From: an uncultured Bacteroidia bacterium
GTDB lineage: Bacteria > Bacteroidota > Bacteroidia > J057 > CALLMJ01
Direction of reading: 5' to 3'
Length of the DNA stretch: 44,251 nt
Assembly (NCBI GenBank): GCA_938005475.1
Contig: CALLNY010000090.1
Span: forward strand, 1 to 44,251
How positions within the stretch are numbered: the stretch's first letter is position 1; the number at the start of each line of letters is the position of its first letter. Positions 16,782 through 25,646 of this stretch are shown here, piece after piece. The notes beneath the pieces were generated by a model that was not told where the DNA came from, made no database searches, and saw nothing but the letters and a program-made list of their open reading frames with translations. The translations under genes were made by a program, and so were the position numbers.

Positions 16782-19559
16782 ATGAAAGTTCAAACGCTTA
16801 AAGTCGTTGGTGCAAGGCAAAATAACTTAAAAAATATTTCTCTTGAAATTCCTAAAAAGAAATTAGTTGTTTTTACGGGAGTTAGTGGTTCAGGGAAGAG
16901 TTCGTTAGTTTTTGACACAATTTATGCGGAGGGTCATCGTAAATACGCAGAAAGTTTATCTAGTTACGCAAGACAATTTTTAGCTCGAATGCAAAAACCA
17001 GATGTTGATTACATAATAGGTCTTTCTCCTGCTATTGCTATCCAACAAAGAACTGCTTCTAATAATCCTCGTTCTACGGTTGGTAGTATCACTGAAATTT
17101 ATGACTACCTCAAAATTCTTTTTGCAAGAATCGGAAAAACTTACTCTCCTATCTCTGGGGAAGAAGTCAAAAAAGATAATGTGACCAATGTAGTAGATTT
17201 TATTTTAAGCCAACCTGAAGGCTCTAAAATTTATATTTTATCACCATTTACTATCCCTCAAAAGAAAAGAAAATTCGAAAAAGAATTAAAAATTGCTTTA
17301 CAAAAGGGTTTTTCGAGGATTTATCATAATGGTGAGATTATAGATATAGAAGATGCCCTAAAAAACAACCAATTAGAGCTAGATTATCATACCACACGCC
17401 TTTTGGTAGACCGTTTGATAATAGATGAAAGTTCAAAATCAGAAGATTTTCAATATCGTATTGCTGATTCTGTTCAGACAGCATTCTTTGAAGGATTAGG
17501 AGATTGCTACGTTATAGTAAACGAAAAAGTACATCATTTTTGTGAGCGATTTGAGAAAGATGGAATAGTATTTGAAGAGCCAAGTCCTCAGATGTTCAAT
17601 TTTAATTCTCCATTAGGAGCATGCCCTGATTGCCAAGGAACAGGAGAAGTGAACGGATTAAACTTAAAATTAGTCATTCCGAATCCTAAATTATCGGTAC
17701 GGCAGGGAGCAGTAAAACTATGGGATTCACCTTATACCGAAAAATTTCTTAAGGAGTTTATTAAAGGAGTAGAAAAACATCACCGATATTTTGATTTAGA
17801 TAAGCCCTATGAAAAGTTATCAAATACAGAAAAAAAAATTTTGTTTAATGGTGCAGAGATGGTGATGGGGATTTATGAGACATTTGAGTTTATGTTAAAT
17901 CGTTCATATGATTTACGTGGATTTGCTTTGAAATTTTTCAGTAAAATTGACTGCCCTGCTTGTTTGGGGTCACGTATCAAGAAAACGGCTGGATATGTAA
18001 AAATTCATGGTTTCTCTATTCAAGAATTACTACAACTGCCTGTTTCCAAGCTATTACCTACTTTTCAATCATTACCGTTCAATGATTATGAAAGAAAAGC
18101 GGCTCAACGTTTAATCTATGAAATAGAAGCCCGCTTATCTTATCTAATAGAAGTGGGATTAGGTTATCTGACGTTAAATCGTAGAGCTAATACACTTTCT
18201 GGTGGAGAAATGCAACGTATCAAACTTTCTACTTCATTAGGCTCTAATTTGACAGGGTCGTTATACATTTTAGATGAGCCTAGTATCGGCTTACATGCAC
18301 GCGACTCGCTAAGGCTTTTAAATATACTAAAAAAACTTCGTGATTTAGGCAATACTGTTTTAGTGGTGGAACACGATGAAACCATTATGCAATCGGCAGA
18401 TTGGATTGTAGATATAGGTCCTAAAGCTGGAGAACATGGCGGTGAAATAGTATTCTCTGGCGAATATAACCAAATGATTTATAGTAATTCCTTGACTAGC
18501 CAATATCTAACTCAAAAAATAGAAATTCCTATTCCTAATTATGAAAGACCATTACAAAATTATATTAAACTTCACCAAGTCAATATTCATAATATCAACA
18601 ATTTAGATGTAAAAATACCGCTGAATGGCTTAATCGTGATTGCTGGCGTATCAGGTTCAGGAAAGACAAGTTTGATAAAAGAAGTCTTTTATCCCGCCGT
18701 TAAAAACTATCTGAATGGAACAAGATGGGACTCCAACTTATTACAAAAATTAACAGTTACAGACCCTAATCTACAAGAAATAGAAATGGTTTCTCAAAAT
18801 ACTTTAAGTGTCAGCTCTCGCTCGAATCCAGCTACTTATTTAGGAATTTTTGACTTTATTCGTGATTTATTCGCTAAAAAAGCCGATTTTAAACACGATT
18901 TAAGTCCGCTTCATTTTTCTTTTAATGTAGAAGGAGGACGCTGTGATGCTTGCCAAGGAGAAGGAATTATAACCGTTGAAATGCAATTTTTACCAGACGT
19001 GGAAATGGTTTGTGAGGTCTGCAATGGAAAAAGATATAAAAATTATGTTCTCGATGTAACTTTCCAAGGTAAAAACATCTATGAGGTATTACAAATGACA
19101 GTTAGCGAGGCATTAAGTTTTTTCTCTAAACATTTTAAAATTACAGAAAAATTACAAGCACTTCAAGAAGTAGGTTTAGAATATTTAAGATTAGGGCAAA
19201 GTACTAACACACTTTCCGGAGGAGAAGCACAACGACTTAAATTAGCTTCCGCTTTATCTAATCAACAATCCAACACTATCTTCATTTTTGATGAACCTAC
19301 AACAGGTTTGCATTTTGCCGATATTCAAAAATTATTAAATGCTTTTTATCGTTTAATTGATAATGGTAATACCGTTATAATCATTGAGCATCAATTAGAT
19401 GTGATTAAATGTGCTGATTGGCTTATTGAGATGGGACCCGAAGGTGGTGATGAAGGTGGGCAAATTATTTTTGAAGGTAAACCTATAGATCTAATCAATA
19501 AAAATACCCCCACATCACCCTTCCTGAAAGAAAAATTCCAAAGCAAAATAACAAGATAA
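16782..19559 (+). CDS. uvrA: Excinuclease ABC subunit A
   Basis: DNA damage-recognition ATPase of nucleotide excision repair, working with UvrB. The 925 residues hold two ABC ATPase modules: the first Walker A GVSGSGKSS near residue 31 and the second GVSGSGKTS near residue 622, each with an LSGGE signature (TLSGGEMQRIKL and TLSGGEAQRLKL). Zinc modules are visible as CPDCQGTG with CPACLGSR, and as CDACQGEG with CEVCNGKRY. SLSSYARQFLARM and KPDVDYIIGLSPAIAI are the canonical UvrB-contact region. The length fits UvrA1. The ATG at 16782 follows the -7 element by 4 bases and there is no Shine-Dalgarno. It converges on the PAS-GAF gene with a 17-base gap and no terminator hairpin. Confidence 0.97.
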   Translation: MKVQTLKVVGARQNNLKNISLEIPKKKLVVFTGVSGSGKSSLVFDTIYAEGHRKYAESLSSYARQFLARMQKPDVDYIIGLSPAIAIQQRTASNNPRSTVGSITEIYDYLKILFARIGKTYSPISGEEVKKDNVTNVVDFILSQPEGSKIYILSPFTIPQKKRKFEKELKIALQKGFSRIYHNGEIIDIEDALKNNQLELDYHTTRLLVDRLIIDESSKSEDFQYRIADSVQTAFFEGLGDCYVIVNEKVHHFCERFEKDGIVFEEPSPQMFNFNSPLGACPDCQGTGEVNGLNLKLVIPNPKLSVRQGAVKLWDSPYTEKFLKEFIKGVEKHHRYFDLDKPYEKLSNTEKKILFNGAEMVMGIYETFEFMLNRSYDLRGFALKFFSKIDCPACLGSRIKKTAGYVKIHGFSIQELLQLPVSKLLPTFQSLPFNDYERKAAQRLIYEIEARLSYLIEVGLGYLTLNRRANTLSGGEMQRIKLSTSLGSNLTGSLYILDEPSIGLHARDSLRLLNILKKLRDLGNTVLVVEHDETIMQSADWIVDIGPKAGEHGGEIVFSGEYNQMIYSNSLTSQYLTQKIEIPIPNYERPLQNYIKLHQVNIHNINNLDVKIPLNGLIVIAGVSGSGKTSLIKEVFYPAVKNYLNGTRWDSNLLQKLTVTDPNLQEIEMVSQNTLSVSSRSNPATYLGIFDFIRDLFAKKADFKHDLSPLHFSFNVEGGRCDACQGEGIITVEMQFLPDVEMVCEVCNGKRYKNYVLDVTFQGKNIYEVLQMTVSEALSFFSKHFKITEKLQALQEVGLEYLRLGQSTNTLSGGEAQRLKLASALSNQQSNTIFIFDEPTTGLHFADIQKLLNAFYRLIDNGNTVIIIEHQLDVIKCADWLIEMGPEGGDEGGQIIFEGKPIDLINKNTPTSPFLKEKFQSKITR

Positions 19560-19576
19560 TTTCTTTAAACTCCTAA

Positions 19577-20488
19577 TCAATAATATTTCTCAATTAACAA
19601 TCCTAATAATTTAGAAAAGGATTGCATCAATTCGACTTCCGTTTCATTCCACTGATGTGTATGATACCTAACTTCGCAACAAATAATACCATATAACTGA
19701 TTATGCACCAATATTGAGCAATCAAATGTAGAGTAAATTTTTAAGGGCTCAAAATAAATTTCAGCAAATTCTCGCGTTGCCTCGTGGGTTATTGCATTTT
19801 CAATTGGTAGCATATTTCCTTGTAAAATGTAATCAAAATAAATAGGAAAATCTTTTTTAAAAAGTTGCATACCTGATTGATATGCTTTATTATATTTATC
19901 GTAAATTCTTATACATTCGATGTAAGAAGTCTCATTTTTCCATATCCCTACACGATGCACCCCAAGATATTCACATAACAAACGCGTAGCAAATTCAATA
20001 AACGTATGAAAAGAATTAGAAAAATCAAAATTTAGTAATTCCGTTAATATATTATTTTGTATTTTAGGCAAAATATCATATAAAGCTAATGCAAATTCTA
20101 TGTTTCCTTTAATATAGATGGGCTGCGCTAGTACTTTTAGTTTATACGGCTGTCCATGAGGGTTAATAATTTTCATTTGTTCTGAAATAATCTTTTCTTC
20201 TTTTAAAGCCCTTACAATCGGTAACTCATGAAAAGGATATTCTTGCTCTCCATTAGCAGCTTTATAAAGCTCTAAATAGTTCTTTATCTCTGAAAAATTT
20301 ATGTTTTCTATAAAAGACAAGCCTAATATTTCATTAGATCGCTTATTTGAAAATACAATATTATAGTTTTTATCAATTATAAAAACGCCAACTGGCATTT
20401 GTTCTAAAAACTGATAAAGCCTTGCTTCAGATTCTTTTATCAGTTCGATTTGCTTCACAAAATATTCATGGGATTGTCTCATTTGCAT
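19577..20488 (-). CDS. PAS-GAF sensor protein without output domain
   Basis: 303 residues. A short N-terminal helix leads into a PAS domain (about 20 to 130, with GVFIIDKNYNIVFSNKRSNEILG as the PAS core) and then a GAF domain (about 150 to 300, with HRVGIWKN, FDCSILVHNQLYGIICCEVR and WNETEVELMQSFSKLLGLLIE). The GAF boundaries match those of sensor histidine kinases, but the chain stops where a kinase domain would begin. No downstream kinase follows in frame; the next gene on this strand is cysQ-side sucA, beyond uvrA. It may act as a stand-alone ligand sensor or be a shortened kinase; the end is clean, without a visible remnant. It has a full promoter 28 bases upstream, back to back with that of xseB. 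Confidence 0.85.
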   Translation of the reverse strand: MQMRQSHEYFVKQIELIKESEARLYQFLEQMPVGVFIIDKNYNIVFSNKRSNEILGLSFIENINFSEIKNYLELYKAANGEQEYPFHELPIVRALKEEKIISEQMKIINPHGQPYKLKVLAQPIYIKGNIEFALALYDILPKIQNNILTELLNFDFSNSFHTFIEFATRLLCEYLGVHRVGIWKNETSYIECIRIYDKYNKAYQSGMQLFKKDFPIYFDYILQGNMLPIENAITHEATREFAEIYFEPLKIYSTFDCSILVHNQLYGIICCEVRYHTHQWNETEVELMQSFSKLLGLLIEKYY

Positions 20489-20516
20489 ATTTTAGTTCGT
20501 TAGTTTTTTAGTAATA

Positions 20517-20548
20517 CAAAAATAACTAATTACTTTTGATTAGGCAAA
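20517..20548 (-). promoter_or_regulatory. Promoter of the PAS-GAF gene
   Basis: Minus strand TTTG (20545-20548), 20 bases, TATTTTTG (20517-20524); 28 bases before the ATG. Confidence 0.65.
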
Positions 20549-20563
20549 TATGCACAACATTTT

Positions 20564-20595
20564 TTTGTTTTTTTAAGATTATTTTTATAGTTTTG
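20564..20595 (+). promoter_or_regulatory. Promoter of the xseB operon (leaderless geometry)
   Basis: TTTG (20564-20567), 20 bases, TAGTTTTG (20588-20595). The ATG of xseB at 20601 follows after 5 bases. Confidence 0.7.
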
Positions 20596-20600
20596 CCCCT

Positions 20601-20900
20601 ATGAATGAAAATAAATTTTCTTACGAAAAATCCATCAACCGCATAAAAGAAATCTCCGAAATCCTCAAAAATAATCCTACTAATTTTGAAGAGAACTTAC
20701 AACTCTTTAGCGAAGCAATGTTACTCATCAAAAAGTGCCAATCTTATATTCAAGAAGCAGAGCTTAAAGTTAAAGCAATAATTGATGGTGAAATTCAAGA
20801 ATATGATATTGAAAATCCAAAAATTATTTCTACAAAACCAATCAACTCCATCTCCTCTAATACAAAAACAGCTAATCAGGATGATGACCTCCCTTTTTAA
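20601..20900 (+). CDS. xseB: Exodeoxyribonuclease VII small subunit
   Basis: 99 residues. Residues 5 to 65 form the two-helix XseB pattern (FSYEKSINRIKEISEILK, then LQLFSEAMLLIKKCQSYIQEAE), the part that binds the large subunit XseA in the ssDNA exonuclease. A low-complexity tail ending DDDLPF follows, making it slightly longer than most XseB. xseA is not adjacent. It is the first gene of an operon; the next start codon (20881 or 20884) lies inside its last 20 bases. Confidence 0.85.
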   Translation: MNENKFSYEKSINRIKEISEILKNNPTNFEENLQLFSEAMLLIKKCQSYIQEAELKVKAIIDGEIQEYDIENPKIISTKPINSISSNTKTANQDDDLPF

Positions 20901-23900
20901 CTTTGTTCTCTGGATTGGTATTTTTAATTATACCTTTTCCCAAAATTGGTTTCGTTATCCCAAAATCTCTCCTGATGGTAATAAAGTAGCTTTTTGTTAC
21001 AATGGAGATATTTATGTAGCGTATTCAGAGGGAGGCGAAGCCAAACCAATTGTTTTTACGGATGCTCATGAAATCATGCCTGTATGGTCTAATGATGGGC
21101 AGTACATAGCTTTTGCTTCCGATAGATATGGAAATTTTGATATTTTCATTGTACCTGTCAATGGTGGCGAAGCGAAACGATTAACTTATCACTCCGCTAA
21201 TGACTATCCCTATACTTTTAGTAATGATAATCAGTTTATTTACTTTAATTCTACCCGTGTAGACGAACCCGAAAATAGACAATTCCCTTCCAGTATCTTA
21301 AATGAATTATACCAAGTATCTGTTCAAGGGGGAATTTCTAAAATAATTTTGACAACCCCCGCTCAAGATTTATCCGTGAGTAAAGATGGTAAATTTTTTT
21401 TGTTTCATGATGTAAAAGGTTACGAGGACCCTTGGCGTAAACATCACACCTCCAACGTTACAAGAGATATATGGCTCTACGATGTTTTCAATAAAGAACA
21501 CAAACAACTTACTAACTATGAAGGAGAAGATAGAAATCCCGTTTTCGCTCCCAACCAAAAAGATTTCTTTTTCCTCTCCGAAAGAAACGGCTCCTTCAAT
21601 GTATTTAAATCCAATATTGAAAAACCTACTACCCCAACCGCAGTAACCTCTTTTAAAAATCATCCCGTTCGATTTTTATCCATCGCACAAAATGGTACCT
21701 TATGCTTTGGTTATCACGGCGATATTTATGTTTTAAAAGAAGGACAAGACCCCAAAAAACTTAATATCTTAATTCATAATGAAAAAAAAATACAAGGAAA
21801 AAAATTCCTCTCGCTTACTGATGGAATTACCGAATTTGCCGTATCCCCCAATCAAAAAGAAGTAGCTTTTATAAATAGAGGAGATATTTTTGTAGCAAGT
21901 ATAGAAGGAAATCAGGTAAAACAAATAACTTTTACTCCTTACCAAGAACGCTCTATCAGTTTTAGCCCTGATGGAAGAAAAATTTTATTTGCCGCTGAAA
22001 AAGGTAATTCATGGAAAATTTTTACACTAGGAATTAGTAATCCGAAAGAATTATACTTTTATTCTGCTACCAGTTACCAAGAAGAGGTTATTGTTTCTAA
22101 TGAAAAAGAAAATTTTCAACCCGCTTTCTCGCCAAATGGTACTGAGGTCGCTTTTTTAGAAGAACGCACCACTTTAAAAGTTATCAATCTAAATACTCAA
22201 CAAGTTCGAACTATCCTTCCCGCAGAATGGAATTATTCTTACTCCGATGGTGACCAATATTATGAGTGGTCTCCTGACGGAAAATGGTTCTTAGTCAAAT
22301 ACTTACCAAAAGGTATATGGATTTCGGAAGTGGGGATTATAGCCAGCGATGGAAATGGTAAACTAACGAACTTATCGGTAAATGGTTACGATGATTATAC
22401 CCCCAAATTTCATTGGCATGGCAAAGCTATTTTATGGTTTAGCAATCGTCATGGCATGAAGAGTCATGGCTCATGGGGAAGCCAAAGTGATGTTTACGCA
22501 TGCTTCCTCTCTCAAGATGCTTACGATAAATTTTTACTTCCCAAGGATGATTGGAATACATGGAAAGAAGAAAACCCCGACGCCTATAAAAAAGATACTT
22601 CCGATAGAACAGTTCAAATAGATTGGCAGGATATACAACTCCGAAAAACCCGCTTAACTCCTTTCTCTTCGCTCCTCTATGATGCAGTATGGGCTAAAGA
22701 TTATGAAAAATTATTCTTTTTAGCGAAAACAGAAAACAAAATAGACCTATACATCCATAAATTTAAAGAAAAAGAGACCAAAGTACTCTGTAAACTAAAC
22801 GCAGAAAACGCAGGAAATCTTATTTTTTCCAAAGATTTTAAATTCCTTTTCGTTTTAACTGACGGTAAACTTCAAAAAATTGATATAGAAAAAGCAGAAA
22901 CCAAAACTATTAACACCACAATAGATTGGCTATACGACTATGAAGAAGAGAAAAAGTATTTATTTGAACATCAATGGAGACAAGTAGTTAAAAAGTTTTA
23001 TCGTAAAGACTTACATCAAGTAAAGTGGGATTTCTATAAAAAAGAATACGAAGCATTGCTTCCCCATATTCACAATAATTATGATTTTGCAGAATTATGT
23101 TCAGAATTACTGGGCGAACTGAATGCGTCCCATACAGGCTGTAGATATACTCCCGTTTTTCCTAATGCAGACCAAACGGCTTCATTGGCTGTATTTTATG
23201 ATTACTCCCATCAAGGTCCTGGTATCAAAATCAAAGACTTTATTCCTAAATCACCTATTTTAAGAAATCCATCCACTTTAATTGATAAAGGGTCTATTAT
23301 AGAAAGTATTGATAATCAATATATTGATGGGAAAATGGACTTTTATGCTTTCTTAAATAGAAAAGCAAGAAAATGGGTTCTACTAAAAGGAAAAAATTCA
23401 AAAGGACAAACTTTTGAAGAAAAGGTAAAACCTATTACTTTAGCGGAAGAGTCTGAACTTTTGTATCAACGATGGGTGGAGGTTAATCATCAGGAGGTAG
23501 AACAAATATCAAATGGCAAGGTAGGTTATGCACATGTAAGGAGTATGAATGATGCCGCTTTTCGGGAATTTTATGAACAAGTTTTAGGTAGGCATTCAGA
23601 TAAATTAGCGATTATCGTTGATACTCGTTTTAATGGCGGAGGATGGTTACACGATGATTTGTGTACTTTCTTATCGGGCAAAAAATATGTAGATTTTGAG
23701 CCCAGAGAACAAAAAATTGGTTTCGATCCACAAAGAAAATGGATTTATCCTTCTTGCGTTTTAGTAGGAGAAGGAAATTATTCAGACGCTCATTTCTTTC
23801 CCTATGTTTATAAAACATTAGGTATCGGTAAATTAATAGGTATGCCTATCCCAGGTACGGCCACAGCCGTTTGGTGGGAAAAAATGATAGACCCCACCCT

Positions 23901-24078
23901 CGTGTTCGGTATCCCGCAAGTTGGTGTAAAAACCCTAGAAGGGCAATTCCTAGAAAATACCCAACTCAATCCTGACATTAAAGTATTTAATGACTACGAT
24001 AACGTAGCTAATGGTAAAGATTTTCAACTAGAAAGAGCCGTCATGGAAATGCTTAAATCTATAACAAACAAAAAATAA
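20881..24078 (+). CDS. Tricorn-like serine protease (TolB-type propeller, PDZ and S41 domains)
   Basis: 1065 residues from the ATG at 20881 (the second ATG at 20884 is equally possible; 33 upstream in-frame codons lie inside xseB and precede the signal peptide). Signal peptide (about residues 1-21), two WD40/TolB-like propellers with repeated SPDG and FS motifs (about 25 to 680), a helical core domain, a PDZ-like segment (about 795 to 850), and the S41 protease domain. Tricorn catalytic residues appear conserved: S750-H751 in ELNASHTG, nucleophile S968 in GNYSDAHFFPY, and a late Glu in LENTQLNPDI (about E1025). Tricorn degrades oligopeptides; here a periplasmic location is inferred. It is co-transcribed with xseB and the next small gene. 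Confidence 0.92.
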   Translation: MMTSLFNFVLWIGIFNYTFSQNWFRYPKISPDGNKVAFCYNGDIYVAYSEGGEAKPIVFTDAHEIMPVWSNDGQYIAFASDRYGNFDIFIVPVNGGEAKRLTYHSANDYPYTFSNDNQFIYFNSTRVDEPENRQFPSSILNELYQVSVQGGISKIILTTPAQDLSVSKDGKFFLFHDVKGYEDPWRKHHTSNVTRDIWLYDVFNKEHKQLTNYEGEDRNPVFAPNQKDFFFLSERNGSFNVFKSNIEKPTTPTAVTSFKNHPVRFLSIAQNGTLCFGYHGDIYVLKEGQDPKKLNILIHNEKKIQGKKFLSLTDGITEFAVSPNQKEVAFINRGDIFVASIEGNQVKQITFTPYQERSISFSPDGRKILFAAEKGNSWKIFTLGISNPKELYFYSATSYQEEVIVSNEKENFQPAFSPNGTEVAFLEERTTLKVINLNTQQVRTILPAEWNYSYSDGDQYYEWSPDGKWFLVKYLPKGIWISEVGIIASDGNGKLTNLSVNGYDDYTPKFHWHGKAILWFSNRHGMKSHGSWGSQSDVYACFLSQDAYDKFLLPKDDWNTWKEENPDAYKKDTSDRTVQIDWQDIQLRKTRLTPFSSLLYDAVWAKDYEKLFFLAKTENKIDLYIHKFKEKETKVLCKLNAENAGNLIFSKDFKFLFVLTDGKLQKIDIEKAETKTINTTIDWLYDYEEEKKYLFEHQWRQVVKKFYRKDLHQVKWDFYKKEYEALLPHIHNNYDFAELCSELLGELNASHTGCRYTPVFPNADQTASLAVFYDYSHQGPGIKIKDFIPKSPILRNPSTLIDKGSIIESIDNQYIDGKMDFYAFLNRKARKWVLLKGKNSKGQTFEEKVKPITLAEESELLYQRWVEVNHQEVEQISNGKVGYAHVRSMNDAAFREFYEQVLGRHSDKLAIIVDTRFNGGGWLHDDLCTFLSGKKYVDFEPREQKIGFDPQRKWIYPSCVLVGEGNYSDAHFFPYVYKTLGIGKLIGMPIPGTATAVWWEKMIDPTLVFGIPQVGVKTLEGQFLENTQLNPDIKVFNDYDNVANGKDFQLERAVMEMLKSITNKK

Positions 24079-24083
24079 ATATC

Positions 24084-24536
24084 ATGAAAAATAAAGAATT
24101 AGCTTTATTATACCCTGAAATTTATATTGCACAGTCCGATTTACATACCGATAATTTACAGGAGGTTATTCCCGTAGACAAATTTTTGGTATTCAAAACA
24201 AAAACAAATTCCAAATTAACTGTTTTTTTGAAACCTGAAGAATTCAAAAATAAATCATTAACAGAATTTCTTAAAAAAATCTTAATTAACGGTCTGAAAG
24301 TAGCTCCCGAAGCCGTAAGTTTTGCGATTGTAAAAAATCCATTTCCCTCTATTTTATTAAAATATAATCCTAATTTTGTTGCTATTTTATTTGGAGATTT
24401 TTTGATGGATAGAAATAATATACCTCAAGAAATTTTAATTTGTGAAGTTTTTAGTTTGTCAGAAATGATTAACGATGAATCTAAAAAAAGAACCGCTTGG
24501 AACAAAATGAAAACCATTTTAAATAAAATTCAATAA
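24084..24536 (+). CDS. Small protein, unknown; possibly DNA polymerase III psi-like
   Basis: 150 residues, no signal peptide. The order of elements (a strand around LTVFLKPEEF, FLKKILINGLKV, AVSFAIVK, VAILFGDFLM, FSLSEMINDESKKRTAWNKMKTIL) reminds me of small conserved Bacteroidota proteins sometimes annotated as DNA polymerase III psi-like. That is recollection of layout, not a match I can verify. It starts 5 bases after the tricorn stop and closes the xseB operon. If correct it would pair two DNA-metabolism proteins with a protease, which makes the psi idea only modestly attractive. The reading frame itself is well supported by position and codon use. Confidence 0.7.
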   Translation: MKNKELALLYPEIYIAQSDLHTDNLQEVIPVDKFLVFKTKTNSKLTVFLKPEEFKNKSLTEFLKKILINGLKVAPEAVSFAIVKNPFPSILLKYNPNFVAILFGDFLMDRNNIPQEILICEVFSLSEMINDESKKRTAWNKMKTILNKIQ

Positions 24537-24642
24537 AACTATTCATAGCAACCGAAATAACACTGACTACAATAAGACTCATCAAACTCATTGACCATAA
24601 AATTGTTACTAATTTCACCCTATAATTATTTATCGGACAAAA

Positions 24643-25605
24643 TTACCTTGCAAGAATACCGAAACTAATACCCATTGTTAAGGTCAATGGAACAGTGCGA
24701 GTTGTGATGATGAAATGACTGTGGTAGTAATCCAAACCATAATCATTAGGATACCCTATTCCATTCGCTATTTTTTTTTCATAAAAACCATAGCCCATAC
24801 CCAAAAAGTAATCTAACAATAAGAAATCCGCTATTAACATCTGATGACCTAAACAAAAATTTAATGCAATACTATAATTATTAAAATCAGCTCTACTACT
24901 TATCCGTGAAGGTATAACACCAGGAAGATTGGTAATAAATACTGTCTCGTTAGTCCTTTTGTAGGCTAAAGATAACTGTGGTTTTAAATACGAACTATTG
25001 AGTGGATGCATCAATCTTTTTCTTTTTTTGTTTAGTAGTAATGCCGCAATCCCTATAAGCGGACTTATCGCTACTAAACTATACTTAACAAAATCTGTAT
25101 CCGTTTTTAATTTCAATGAAGGTGTTACATACAAACCATATTTCGTAATAACTTCATTATCAATAGATTGATTTTTCACAATTCCAATATATCCCGCTTT
25201 AATTTCACCAATGATTTTACTATTCATTAACCATTGATAACCACCACCTAAATGATTAAAAAGGGGCGAGAAAGCATCTACCATATAGGATTTCTGCTTT
25301 TCTAATATAAGTTTTTCTCTATCCGTTAATTCGTATACTTCATCTTTGTAATTTGTTTTAGTATTATACTGAATTACCGTACCACCTGATAAACGAATTT
25401 GTTGTATCTCCGTAACTGGTAACGTAAAAATGGCTCCTTCTGGGTCGCTAAATAGTTTATAACGTATACTTTTCTCTGTTATTTCTAAAACTTTTGATTG
25501 AATAATATCTTTATTTTTTTTAAAAATAGTATCCTGCCCGTAGCAATAAACCATAGAGAAACAATAAATTAAGAGTATCCTAAAAAATTTCATAAAGTAT
25601 TTCAT
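24643..25605 (-). CDS. Conserved envelope protein with PDGxI-like N-terminal domain
   Basis: 320 residues with a signal peptide (ending near QDTIF at residue 24). The N-terminal domain (about 25 to 85) has DTIFKKNKDIIQSKVLEITE followed by YKLFSDPEGAIFTLPVTEIQQIRLSGG, a small beta domain frequent in secreted Bacteroidota proteins. A middle hydrophobic helix (LVAISPLIGIAALLL) and a C-terminal strand-rich part follow. Function unknown; an envelope or outer-membrane role is inferred. The start is the ATG at 25603-25605, 4 bases after TAACTTTG. A second ATG four codons later (25593) would give a short leader instead. It lies 41 bases after the pbpC stop. Confidence 0.72.
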   Translation of the reverse strand: MKYFMKFFRILLIYCFSMVYCYGQDTIFKKNKDIIQSKVLEITEKSIRYKLFSDPEGAIFTLPVTEIQQIRLSGGTVIQYNTKTNYKDEVYELTDREKLILEKQKSYMVDAFSPLFNHLGGGYQWLMNSKIIGEIKAGYIGIVKNQSIDNEVITKYGLYVTPSLKLKTDTDFVKYSLVAISPLIGIAALLLNKKRKRLMHPLNSSYLKPQLSLAYKRTNETVFITNLPGVIPSRISSRADFNNYSIALNFCLGHQMLIADFLLLDYFLGMGYGFYEKKIANGIGYPNDYGLDYYHSHFIITTRTVPLTLTMGISFGILAR

Positions 25606-25609
25606 ATTA

Positions 25610-25617
25610 CAAAGTTA
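25610..25617 (-). promoter_or_regulatory. -7 element of the PDGxI-like envelope gene (leaderless geometry)
   Basis: TAACTTTG on the minus strand, ending 4 bases before the first ATG; no clear TTG at 19 to 21 bases. Confidence 0.4.
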
Positions 25618-25646
25618 AAAATTATGTTAAACTCCTTTCCACATCA

